A model generated the notes under the pieces. The model was not told the DNA's origin, ran no database searches, and saw only the letters and a program-made list of their open reading frames with translations. A program made the translations under genes and the position numbers. Shown here one piece after another: positions 24,003-34,594 of a stretch of 64,000 nt of DNA; the stretch's first letter is position 1, and each line of letters starts with the position of its first letter. This DNA comes from Siniperca chuatsi (Eukaryota > Chordata > Actinopteri > Centrarchiformes > Sinipercidae). The stretch covers positions 29,813,175 to 29,877,174 of the forward strand of contig NC_058046.1 in assembly GCF_020085105.1 (NCBI RefSeq), in the 5' to 3' direction.

Positions 24003-25876
24003 CTATACATTTGTGACTGGAATCCCATGTTCACCTAGGACAAATTTGCTTTGCCTTTTATTAATTAAACTTGTTGACAGGTATTTCCTGGGATGGACCA
24101 CAGATTGCAGGGTGTAATGTTCACTGCCTTTCTCGTCTACCTTCTCAAACCAGTGACTCTCATTGATAGCATCAGTGGCTAGAATGACATTATTGACAGT
24201 CATCTCCAACTGTGAACACACAAAACACAATGTTTGGTCATGTTTTGGGCCCATTTTTGGCAGAAAGAAGCAAGGAATGTGCACATTCAATATTATCAGT
24301 TTTTCAGTTACTTTTTCTTTAATTTGCCACCTATAATGAGCCCTTTCAAGTAACGTTGAACCTTGCAGAAATCAGCTGTGGTCAGAGATGGAGGCAGACG
24401 GGTGGCCAGGGTGGCCACACCTGAAAACTGAGTGGCCGTTTTTCTAAATGTTTTTAAATTGTCACAGGCTGTCAGCTTGCTTTCACAGCAGTTACAACAG
24501 AATCAAACAGTGAGGAGTTTTAATGGCATGGAAAACCTAATCAAAATGTCCATATCTAGATAGATATCCATTATATCCCAAACAATTTAATTGTTTACAT
24601 GAAATTATTGCTTAATAAAGTTGCATAGGTGCATATTTACTTTAACTGACTCTCCTGGTTTATTTAATAATGATATACTTTATGTTAGGGCCATCAGCTT
24701 TAATGATCTCAACTTTGTTTCCAAGAAATCCTGTTTTGTCTGTCAGTTTGCCATGGCAGACGGGTCTAAATACTACTACTAATACCCCTGAGCCTCGGCT
24801 GCCGTTACTATGGAGAAGAAGCTAGTCAAAGGCAAGTATCAGAGCAGTAGCAAGTTCAAAACAACAAAACAGGGCGCCATAATTGCTGAATTAATGGAAC
24901 ATTGAACACAGTTCAAAATAACTGAAAAAGGAAATTGATTAATAAGTAGCAGATTGTAAAATCAGTTTTAAACAGCACAATCTTAGTGGTGCACGTGACA
25001 GAATTTTAAGCTCAGTGATTGGATGATTCTTGCTAAAATTATCCTTGGGAGTCGTAGTTAACTTCTCCCCCAAAGTTTTTATGTACACAGGCTTGCACCT
25101 TCAACTTTTTATCAAAAAACCTGATATTTTCTAACACAGTTGTTCATCTTTTGTACTGATGATTTAACCAGGTGAGTTTCATGTTGAGCCATAGAACTGC
25201 TCCAACTGTGAGTCACCTAACATTGTCCATGGGAGAAAAAAAACTTTTGGAACCAGGTGTGCCCGAAAACAGTTCCTCCCATTTTGTAACTCTATACTGC
25301 TTCCACCTCAGTCCTTGCATGTAATCATGTTGGACTTGTGAGCAGATCTCTGCATTGTTATATATATATATATATACACAGATTATATACATACTGTACA
25401 TTCTGGATATTGCTATTTACCTGCACGGAGTCTTCATTCACCTTTGGTAAATAGTAACCATTTACATGATGGAATTGTAAAGCCATCTGGTTTCTCTCGT
25501 TCCTTACACGGGTGCATATTGTCACTGAAGGTGCTAAGGAAAGAAGCAAGACAACATATTTACTTTGTATCTGAGTCTATTAAACTTGTCATAGTAATCC
25601 TTAATCATTCAAAAATAGATCGCTGCAAAAAGTCCTATATAAAGACTTTGAATGGCACAATCAGAATGAGTGTAATACATAGATCAGTGGGGCATTAAAT
25701 TTGTCCCTTTGCAAAACAGTTAATCTGTTATTTTGAAATCTTTGTGGTCATTAGAAAAAAGTTGTACCCGTTTGAAAATCAACAGCACACAGTGTCATTG
25801 TCTCATCCAAATTCATGACTGTCACATATTTCCCTTCTTTGATCTTCAGAGCACATTGCTTGCTAGTGGGGGCCAT
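24003..25876 (-). CDS. IL-1-family cytokine, second member near il1b (candidate nIL-1F type)
   Basis: Three coding exons on the minus strand: 25876-25768, 25533-25421 and 24209-24003. They give about 142 aa (139 if the acceptor nine bases further in, 25524, is used). Exon junctions have phases 1 and 0, the same as the last two junctions of il1b. The protein starts MAPTSKQCALKI with no signal peptide and no pro-region. The last exon carries the IL-1-type segment HWFEKVDEKGSEHYTLQSVV then HPRKYLST, corresponding to FLFYKQDTG and [13 protein letters not shown] in il1b of this window. It would form most of a beta-trefoil that binds IL-1-family receptors, as agonist or antagonist. It ends at TAG (24003-24005) after GIPVTNV, which appears to cut off the last strand. 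The name nIL-1F/il1fma is inference from position and form. Confidence 0.72.
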
Positions 25877-25896
25877 GCTGTCTCCTTAGGGGCGTT
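25877..25896 (-). other. 5'UTR part of exon 2 of the IL-1-family gene
   Basis: A pyrimidine-rich tract ending CTTCTCATGTCAG precedes AACGCC and then the ATG at 25876. This acceptor would join the noncoding exon 1 that ends at 27210. Confidence 0.5.
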
Positions 25897-27209
25897 CTGA
25901 CATGAGAAGAAAGATAGAAAAACCTTTAATAAGTCAGAAACACAATCTGCAGTACTTAAAAAACTTCATAAACTCCAGTTTTTACATTGTACAAAAGTGT
26001 TCCATTTGAATAGTGGGAAAAAAACGTTTGTCTTCACACGTATCTCACTCTTTATTTGTAGTCTCAGCTGTTTATTACGTTTCAACTATGAAAACTCTGA
26101 ATGTTTTGGGGCTTGTGGTGAAACTTGAATGGTCACTTTGGATCACTACTTGTCAAGGCTCCCAACAACTTTGCTTGCAGCAGTGTGGAGTAGACCATTG
26201 TTTAAGCAGATCAAGTGGCTCAGTGAAGTTTTGGCACTCATTTTGGCATGAAAATGTGCTGCTCAGTACGACTCTCACCACAAATTCAAGCACAAAGAGT
26301 CATTTTTGCATGTACAGACCTCTCCAAATTCACAGCAAACCTTTCGTGTATTTTTCATTTTCATGTACTACCACTTTTCATTATGGATTAATCTGATGGT
26401 GATTATGGTGTTGTTCAATCAAGTTGTTTGTTTTGTAAAACATAAGAAAACGGTGAGAAAGATCTTCAAAGGTTTTCCGACTAACAGTCCAAACCGCAAA
26501 TGCTTTTCAATTTAGGACTAAAGATTCATTGACTAATAGTTTTAAGCTTGTTGTTGAGTAGTTTAGGTTTTTACAATGCATCATATTTTAAAAGTTATTT
26601 ATATGTTTTGAAAGTAAAATCTTAATTTGTTTAGTAACTATAGCTGTCAGATAAATGTAGAGGCGTAAAATGTACAATATTTCCCTCTAAAATGTAATAG
26701 GCCTATATACTGTAAGTATAAAATGTCATGAAATACTCAAGTAAAGTACAAGTATCTAAATTCCACCACTGCAATAACTAACAGGAGCCTTTGAGTACAT
26801 TTTGCTAATATACTTAAGATTTTTTATAAAGGACTTGAACTGCAATGCTGTATTTTAACATTGTGTGAAGGTTCGAATACATATTCCCTCACTGCAAAAC
26901 AGATTAGGAACACTGAGACGCATAGGAAAACAAAATAAAGTTAGGATACTTTTAATTTTAGCATTAACAAAGTGAAAATATTTAGATTAGATTAATTCAT
27001 TAATTAGATTCCTCACTAAAACTTCTCCTGCAGATGGGAATTATTACACCTATTATGCTACAGAATAAAGTGTGAGATGCATGCAGCTTGGCAATAAGTC
27101 GTGCATTAACTTTACCTCACTTTATTACACACACAATCTTAAAGACTGGTCAAAGGAAGAGTGATGCAGAGCTAATCTGCATGTTGGAAGTAATGCAATA
27201 GTCACTTAC

Positions 27210-27285
27210 CCTCAGCGATAAAGTCTTGTGAAGCTGGGAAGTCGAGCCTGTGGTTTACAGCAGAAAGCGTGTCGGTGTTTGCTTC
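27210..27285 (-). other. Putative noncoding exon 1 of the IL-1-family gene
   Basis: On the minus strand GCTGAGG is followed by a strong donor GTAAGTGAC (gt at 27209-27208). About 75-100 bp upstream of the donor lies a TATA-like TTTAAATAG (near 27310). The 1.3-kb intron to the acceptor at 25897 would match the il1b layout, where exon 1 is also noncoding. The transcription start is an estimate. Confidence 0.45.
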
Positions 27286-27299
27286 TCAGACTGCAGGGA

Positions 27300-28300
27300 C
27301 TGGAAACTATTTAAAGAGATGGATCTGCTCACTGACGCAGGCGCAGTCTGTGCCAGGAGGACACGACAGTGGGATGGACCGAAACATATTTCACAACACA
27401 AAATTAAGCCTGGGAAATCATCTGTCCCATGACGATGCAGAGAAATTGTGCTTATCTGAGAGTAACTGTATTTCTTTCTTTCCATTTTTTTGCATTTTAT
27501 TTTTACTGTAATTTTCGAGCCACGTCTTTATCTCTCCTCGTTGCAGCCTTGCTATACAGAACAAACCTGTTGTAAACTGATAAGGAGTCCAAAGTTTACA
27601 ATGCTGATTTAACCCTGAGTGGTTGCTGGGTATACAAAGCCAGGTCACTGACGCCTAAAAAGCAGGCGACATTTACATTAAATCTATGTTTATATTTAAT
27701 ATTCTCTATGGAATCAAAACGGAAAGAACAAATAATTAAAATAGAAATCACCATAATGTTGCAGCAAAGACTGGTGCAGCTCACGTAAGTATTTCAGGTG
27801 AACAACAGTCATAATTAGGGACTGTCAGAGCAAATGACGGAAGATTTGTCACTGTCAACAGACCGCAAAGAAATGCGCATTCCCTCGGCCGTCAACACAT
27901 GAGCAATGTATCTGTAAGAGTGATGTCTGAGGAATACTGTTCTTTAAATACAACACCAAAAAGGTTTAGAGTTATAGTTCCTTTCCGATGACCTGTTAAA
28001 CTGCATGCTGGACAGGTAGAATTTCAGGTGGATTATGATTGAAATGCCCCTTTAAATTGCCGAATTTACCGACAAAAAAAAGCTATTTGGCTTTAGGTTT
28101 TTCATGGAGAGAGGAAGCTGACTCACATCAGAATAATCATCTACCTCAAATTCCTCATCTGAAAAAGATGGAGGGGTAGCTACATTGGTTTGTGTTACGT
28201 GCTTCAAGTCACTTTATCAATATACCAACACTACCATATTTTCTCAACTTTGAATGAGTGCTTTGAGTGCCTAAACATTCATAAAAAAGTTTTACGTGCT
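27300..28300. other. Upstream region of the IL-1-family gene; no gene seen
   Basis: Short open frames only, none with a domain. The first 100 bp probably hold the promoter of the gene to the left. Confidence 0.4.
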
Positions 28301-28309
28301 TATAATAAG

Positions 28310-28434
28310 GCAATATGAATACAATCTTCTATCTTAATATATGTAATTTTACATTGAGACATCAATATGTATTGTGAGGTAGCAAATCTTTTGGAAAATC
28401 AGTTGAGAAATAGTTTATAGATCAAATAAGCAGG
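28310..28434. repeat. Interspersed repeat fragment, inverted partner at 33.3 kb
   Basis: The reverse complement of this stretch matches 33323-33448, with shared words TTATTTGATCTATAAAC and TAAAATTACATATATTAAGAT. It sits just left of the duplicated ckap2l block. Confidence 0.7.
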
Positions 28435-28635
28435 CTAACCCAGTGAATATAAATAAAGGTATTTCACAGCTGGCTTATTAATATATAGACATATATGTCT
28501 CGACATACACATTTTCTCTAAAACAACATAAGGTCAGTTCTCGCCATATGACGATCTTATAGAATATGATGCGTGGCTGTATATTAAACTACCCAACAAA
28601 AGTATATAGAGTAGTTAAAATGAGCTCAACCTTAA

Positions 28636-29516
28636 AGCTGGACTGCGGGACTTTTACATGTAAATGAATGTAGATTTTATTCGAGCCCCTGAGTTCACAC
28701 AATGGTGATTAAGCCTGCACCGCCAGATAAATCTCTCTGTATTTCACAGTATATGGAGTTTTTAAATCTGGTGTCTGTGGCGACATTCCCGCTGGCGCAC
28801 TGGTAATGATGTGTTTTAACCAGCAATGACTGGTTTGAAAAAAAAAAAGTAAATTGGAGAAAATGATTATATTATTGAGCATTGTTTATTGTTTATTTTG
28901 TTTATTATGATTGTATAGTTTGTGTTAATATTTTTGGCAAGTAGTAGTGTATGCAGTCTGTCAATAAAGCCACTTGAATTGATATTGATCGGAGTTGACC
29001 AACTCTCCCTCTACATGGCTCTGGAGCAACCTAGTGACATTAGGCTACAGCATCTAGGAGTAAAACCTAAGAATCACCCAAGAAAAGTTTCAAATGCTCC
29101 AGAAAAACAAGAAACTCAGCATTCAGAAGAAGGATTACTGTCAAAACATGAAAGAGATGGACAAGGAGGACAAACACAGATAACCACTGGTGTAGCTTTA
29201 GCTTGTCCTTGATGGAGAGCGCTGTGAGAAGAGAAGGACTGAGGGCAGACACAGATGTGGCGTTACTGCTGTTGGACAGGTTGGTAAAATATTTGGAGTA
29301 GGCTATGTTGCTATTACATTTTCTCAACCTAAATAATGGATTATTGTCTTGGAACTGAGGATATTTATCTGTATTTTTGTAACTATTTCTGAACAGGAGC
29401 CTGGGGCGAGCTCACCTGTAGGCATACATTATTAGCAAGCATCAACAGTGTTCATGTAATTACTTTTAGTGCCAGAAGGGGGAGACAAACGTTCCGCACT
29501 GCTGCTTTAAACATCT
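28636..29516. mobile_element. Nonautonomous DNA transposon with TTAA target duplication
   Basis: The ends are AGCTGGACTGCGGGAC and, reverse-complemented, AGCAGCAGTGCGGAAC, an imperfect terminal inverted repeat. TTAA flanks both ends (28632-28635 and 29517-29520), and the other duplicate has a single TTAA at 41093-41096 with nothing inserted. A TTAA target suits the Kolobok or piggyBac superfamilies. No transposase is readable inside. Confidence 0.75.
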
Positions 29517-29758
29517 ACAGCAGTAAAATGCAACACACACATTAATGCAGCAGTAATATTAATCCAGAAACATCATATGTAATAGTAAAACACTGACAGG
29601 GACCATTTGTTCCCCAGGGACACACAATGCATTTTGGTGAGTAACACTGAATGTAAGCATAACTTCTGTTTGTTTACACAAAAACTCCATAGGCATCTTT
29701 AGGAACTGTGCAAAACTCTGTCTAAATGTCTAAAGTTTGAATATCATGGATGTCTTAC

Positions 29759-30662
29759 CTCCAACACAACACCAACAGCCTCTTCAAACATGGGCAGGAC
29801 ATCCAGGTTGCCCTCCTGCTCCATCAGGCGGGCCTGACAGATCCAGTATTTGGCAAACTTCTGGGACACTGCCGGCAGCCGTGAGAGAACCTCCTTCACC
29901 TGATTTGGAGGGCAACCCTGCGGGTGTGAGGCAGGCTCACATCAAACTCAAACACTGAAAGACAGGGCATCAGTATGCTCCACCCAAAGTGCTTATCGTA
30001 TGGTCAAACAGCATCTGAAACCCCTCACCTCACATCTCTCCGACGATATCGATCATTTCTCTAACTTTCCTAATCCGACACTTACACCCTTATCACACAG
30101 TGATTGGCCAGGTGTGTGGAAAAAACAAAGTAAGCAGGGTTTGAACTTCTCTCTGAAGCTCTCTTTTTCATTCTGTTCACAGCTATTTTGGTCACTTTTC
30201 GTGTGAACAAACAGGTGCAACACTATGAATGCCTTCCAAGAGAGACTGTAAAAGTGGGCATAGTTAAACGATTATCATGTCTCACCCCTCTGTATAATGG
30301 CAGGCCTCTTGTCAGCCTTCAAGTTTGGCCATTCGGAGCAGTCAAAAACTAGTTCTTTTCGAGTATACCCCGCCTAAAATGGGTTTAACTTATTATCTCA
30401 TTCCCACATAATGTCTATACAGTGAGGGATTACATCACAAAACAAATCTCTCACTCCATGACATACCTCTCCAAGCAATTTGATGCAATCAGCCAGGGAT
30501 CTGTCCACAGCACAGATGAGGGAATGGGCCTCGTCTTCCTCCTTCATGGTAGCCCAGAAAGGCTGGGGCACGGCCACAGTGCGCCTGACCTGAGGTTTCA
30601 CCGGCATTGGAGGACGTTTGTAGGAAATGCCCTTGGCTTCCCGCCATTCCTGTAGTATTCTC
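29759..30662 (-). pseudogene. Duplicated ckap2l exons 5 and 6, non-functional copy
   Basis: Minus strand: 30662-30467 copies exon 5 (ILQEWREAKGISYKRPPMPV ... DCIKLLGE) and 29917-29759 copies exon 6 (GCPPNQVKEVLSRLPAVSQK ... VGVVLE). Both donors and the exon 6 acceptor are kept, but the AG acceptor of exon 5 has become AA at 30664-30663. The next AG, one base in, would shift the frame. No other ckap2l exon is present here and no promoter is seen, so I call it a partial pseudogene. Confidence 0.85.
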
Positions 30663-30746
30663 TTTGAGACCAAATGATAGAGCAGATGGTGCAGTTAAAA
30701 GTCAACCTTTTATTTGAGTTAGTTTTGGGGGGTTTTGGACATTATT

Positions 30747-30860
30747 ATTATATTTTGATTTGCTTAGAACTTCTATTCCTGTGTGCACTGACGTGATAGT
30801 GAGCAGCTGTAACAAAAGAGTTTCCCCTCGGGGATCAATAAAGTATTTCTGATTCTGATT
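30747..30860 (+). mobile_element. L2-type LINE 3' tail insertion (114 bp)
   Basis: It ends GGGGATCAATAAAGTATTTC then TGATTCTGATT, identical in plan to the tail of the L2-type LINE at 9171-9240. The other duplicate (near 42605-42620) reads straight through CATTATTAGACAG, so it shows the empty site. Confidence 0.85.
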
Positions 30861-31181
30861 AGACAGCACAGCAGAGTGGAATGGCATAGATCCTAGGACA
30901 AACTGGGGATGACACCTTCAACATTGTATTCTGGACGCCCAAAACTCGATTGGTTGATAATTAGAGGGACAGACCAAACCTCTAGGAAAATCATCTCCTT
31001 GTTGCACATTTTGATGGCACTTTAGACGTCCGAGTCTGAGTATGCTTTTATCTTGTACTTAACAATTTTATTGTCCTAATTAGCAAACAAAATAGCATAT
31101 AGGGGTGTGAGAGGAGATTTGAGTATTGTAAATACACTTAATATTTTGCATATTGAGGTGGATCATTAATATTTTTGAGTG

Positions 31182-31739
31182 AGTTTGTCAATCTAACTTC
31201 AGTTGTTTTTATATTTCTGTTTTTACAGGGCACACACAGGCATGATGAAATGCGTGTTGCATCATCGCTGAGAGCTATTCTGGATCGTTGACAGTGGCTC
31301 CTCTGATTCAGCAACACCAATGCCAAGCTGCTGTCAGAGGTGTATTACAAAATCCTTGTGATTCACCTCAAAATAACAACAGCGAAAAGGGGTTTCATAA
31401 TTTAAAACTATCCAAAATAGTACAAATGAACCCACCAGCCATTTGAGAATTGCTCCCTCTAGTGGCCAACAGGGAAAGTGGCCTTGAATGCTATGTCTAC
31501 TGTGTGAACTGTGTGACTGTGTGTCTGGAGGTGGAAATACAATGAGTATGCATGGATATGAGTTAACCAGAGCAGGAGGACATTCATTTGACTGAAGAAC
31601 ATTCTGGAATTCATAAAATTGAACAATTATGTATCATATATATTTTTTACATCCTATTTTAGGATATTATATATAGGACATTAGTTATTATATTGAAATA
31701 AAATACATAAATACAGGTTAAAAATGTCAGGTTTTCAGA
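31182..31739. other. Intergenic, nothing recognised
   Basis: No coding frame or known repeat seen; AT-rich. Confidence 0.4.
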
Positions 31740-32180
31740 ATTTCGAGTGCAAGAGTCTGTTAAAGTACAGTACAGTAAGTTAAGTAGTTGGGTTAAAAGC
31801 CTATCAACTGCCCAGTGGACTCAAAATGTAATACATTTGATTCCTAATGATGCTTTCTGTAGAGCACTGAAAAACAAACCTTTTAAATTTGATAAAATGT
31901 GGGATTCTATTTTGAACTATCTTGGACCACATAAATCATAGTCAACAGTTAAGGGCCTGTCTGGGCTTGCTTCTAGAGCCAAGAACGACTGATCTAGTAT
32001 ATCTACTTAGAGTGCGTGCATATGCACAATGATAGGTGAAATGTATGACTTACTATATATTGTGTAGCTAACTGCTGAATTTTATTTTAAAGTGTTTAAA
32101 TGTTCTGTGCCTACCATGAAAGGTAGCAATATATTGTTGCAAACTTGATGAAAAGTCAATAAATACATAATTTAAAAAGC
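31740..32180 (+). mobile_element. Probable L1-type LINE 3' fragment
   Basis: A short frame (31747-31941) ends with NKPFKFDKMWDSILNYL, similar to the C-terminus of fish L1-like ORF2 proteins as I remember them. An untranslated part follows, ending GAAAAGTCAATAAATAC. Strongly 5'-truncated. Confidence 0.4.
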
Positions 32181-32699
32181 AAAAAGTTGAGGGGAGTAAG
32201 GGGAAACCACAGAGGTATGTTCATCTAATATAGATGAAAGAACTTCAATGATGACGTTGGTGTATAACATCTGGTCTGAGTGCATAGTTAAACACAGGGA
32301 TCCAAAAAAACATTCTGCCACTTTTTAAAATGCTTTTAGCATGCCTGGAAAAGAGCAATATTACAAAAGAAAATGTTACAAGTGGGAACAATAACAGTAA
32401 ATAAAAGGTTGAAATCAGCAAAGTAAATCAGGTCGCCATCATTCTTAACTTCACTTACATCAATTAATGCATCCATGATCTTTTGTGACATGTAAGATCT
32501 GATAAAAACACAACACAAAAAAAATTGTTTAAACATTTAAACAAGCCAATCAATTAGAACATTTTATGTGATTTTGCCCCCATTTGCCATATCATGATAT
32601 ACTATACTGATATCAGAGAATATTCATATTATTGTGATATTATTATCAACTGTATTGCCCATCCCTATAAGAGATAAGAGCACATACTTTTGTATAGGC

Positions 32700-33010
32700 T
32701 AGGCCCCACAGTTCCAATAGTGTTCATCAAAGTTTTATGAAGACCCTTTCCTGACCACGCCCTTTGTGCACAGTGGGATCCATAAAACATTTTCCCAGAG
32801 AAGTGTGGAAAAACTCTACTGGCTTGCACAGAGGTCAAATCTCAACCCCATCCAAACATTTTGGGATAAAATGAGCGGCCAATCAGCCCTGGGGTGCCAG
32901 GCGCAAAGAAAACCACCACGGTACTGTATTCCCTGTCTTCAAACTGACCAAGGGTCCTGGACCCATTGGCTCTGCAGTGTGCAGCCCTGTTTTACACAGT
33001 CTATGGAGCA
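32700..33010 (+). mobile_element. Tc1/mariner transposase relic
   Basis: The words AGAGAAGTGTGGAAAAAC, GGCTTGCACAGAGG and TCTCAACCCCATCCAAACA correspond to the C-terminal DLNPIEHLWDEL area of fish Tc1-like transposases. Here it reads NLNPIQTFWDKM (frame 32766-33026). Most of the element is missing and the rest is degraded. Confidence 0.5.
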
Positions 33011-33322
33011 GCCTCACGCAAGGTGAGCAGATTAAAGTAGTTGTGAGTAAACACTAAAATAAGGTAGAGAATTAAGTAGAATTAAAGCGGTGAAATAAGA
33101 AATAACCTACTAGAAATAATGAAATATAGAAATGTGTTCTCAATATTTTCAAATAAAATACATAAATTACCTTTGCCACAAATATCAGCCGATATATCTG
33201 TTTTTTGTAAACTCTCAAATATCTATCAGCCTCATAAGTCTAGTATCAGTCGGTCTATTCCTTAATGTCTGTGAAGTACCTTTATTTCTATTCACTGGAT
33301 AAGCCTTAAACAGACACTCCCT

Positions 33323-33448
33323 CCTGCTTATTTGATCTATAAACAGTTTCCCAATTGATTTTCCAGAAGATTTGGTTTATCACAATATATATCTATCTGT
33401 ATATGTAAAATTACATATATTAAGATGGATGATATTCATATTGCCTAT
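33323..33448. repeat. Interspersed repeat fragment (inverted partner of 28310-28434)
   Basis: Reverse-complement match to 28310-28434. The surrounding TA-rich sequence to about 33540, with CACAATAT and CATATTGCC words, resembles the fish repeats that end in a GGCAATATG-like motif. Confidence 0.65.
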
Positions 33449-33539
33449 CACATATGTCATTATATACATTATAGTGCTGTCACAATATAAAATGTCCATA
33501 TTAGAGGACTTCTATTCTATTCATATTGCCAACCTCTAG

Positions 33540-34304
33540 TCAGTGTATGAAAGAGATATTAGGAAATCGTTATGTCATTTAAAAATATTATTTTGGCCAG
33601 TATTATCCACTACAAAAGTTTAATATCAGCACTTGCTTAATTAAACTGCTGGTCATATACAAAATCAGACTTTTGTTATAGAAATATTTGCTTTGTAATC
33701 AAAAATGTCCGATCTAGTGTATTGATGAGCAGCTTGAGCAACAATACTAGCATTTGGCTTGACCTCTCAGTCTATCATCTTTAAGTTTCAGTGTGCTCCT
33801 GAGAGTCAGAGAAAAGAAACTTATTTCAGCCAACCTTTACCTGTCTATTGATGGTAGATAAGTAAGGATGTTATAGACATGCTGTCACATGTATGACTAA
33901 TATATGGAAATAAAGTTAAAAAAAATGGTAATGTGTTTTTAATATAAGAGTTTCATGTTATGGACAAATACTGTTTTTTGTGAATAGTTTTATCACGTTT
34001 TGGCTCATCTTAGAAGCTTATCCCAGAAATCTTGCATAAATATCTTCTCAGACTCGAGATGTGTAATATCTAGACATAAATACATTAGCCATAGTCTTCT
34101 GTTCTGCAATATTAAACAAGGAGTTTCACCTTGTCTAACGTATTTTAGTATGGTGCAATCACAGCACGATGGTGCAATCCCAGCCAAAGATGAAATCTTG
34201 ATCTCCAGTGACATCTTTAAGTGAGAGTTTTTCCATGTTCGTCACTGTGTCTAACATTAAGACAGCCATTTACATTGCCATTAAGGCTGTTCAAATGATC
34301 AGAG
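33540..34304. other. Intergenic, nothing recognised
   Basis: Overlapping short frames at 34000-34224 on both strands have no domain. No regulatory feature seen. Confidence 0.4.
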
Positions 34305-34558
34305 AATATGCAATTCAATTCAATTCAATTTTATTTATATAGCACCAATTCATAACAGAAGTTATCTCATTGCACTTTTCCTATAGAGCAGGTCTAGACT
34401 GTACTCTTTATAATATTAATTACAGAGACGCAACAAACACCCCATGAGCAAGCATTTGGCGACAGTGGCAAGAAAAAACTTCCTTTTAACAAGCAGAAAC
34501 CTTGGACAGAACCTGACTCAATGGTGGGCGGCCATCCACCGCTGTCTTGTTAGGTTTT

Positions 34559-34594
<36 letters not shown>

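Larger units (their letters stand above)
28510..31181. repeat. Segmental duplication, copy A (broken ckap2l fragment)
   Basis: Direct duplicate of 40968-42829. Shared blocks are nearly identical; the peptide read from the second exon copy is the same. Copy A differs by an 881-bp inserted element (28636-29516), a 114-bp L2 tail (30747-30860), about 108 bp at 30959-31066 and a loss of about 290 bp at the point corresponding to 41192-41482. It lies beyond the 3' end of ckap2l, about 8.5 kb past the stop codon. Confidence 0.9.

Noticed and set aside
26013-26515. Plus-strand frames of 127 and 69 codons
   Set aside because: They lie antisense within intron 1 of the IL-1-family gene, show no domain and overlap a degenerate repeat end near 26400-26525.
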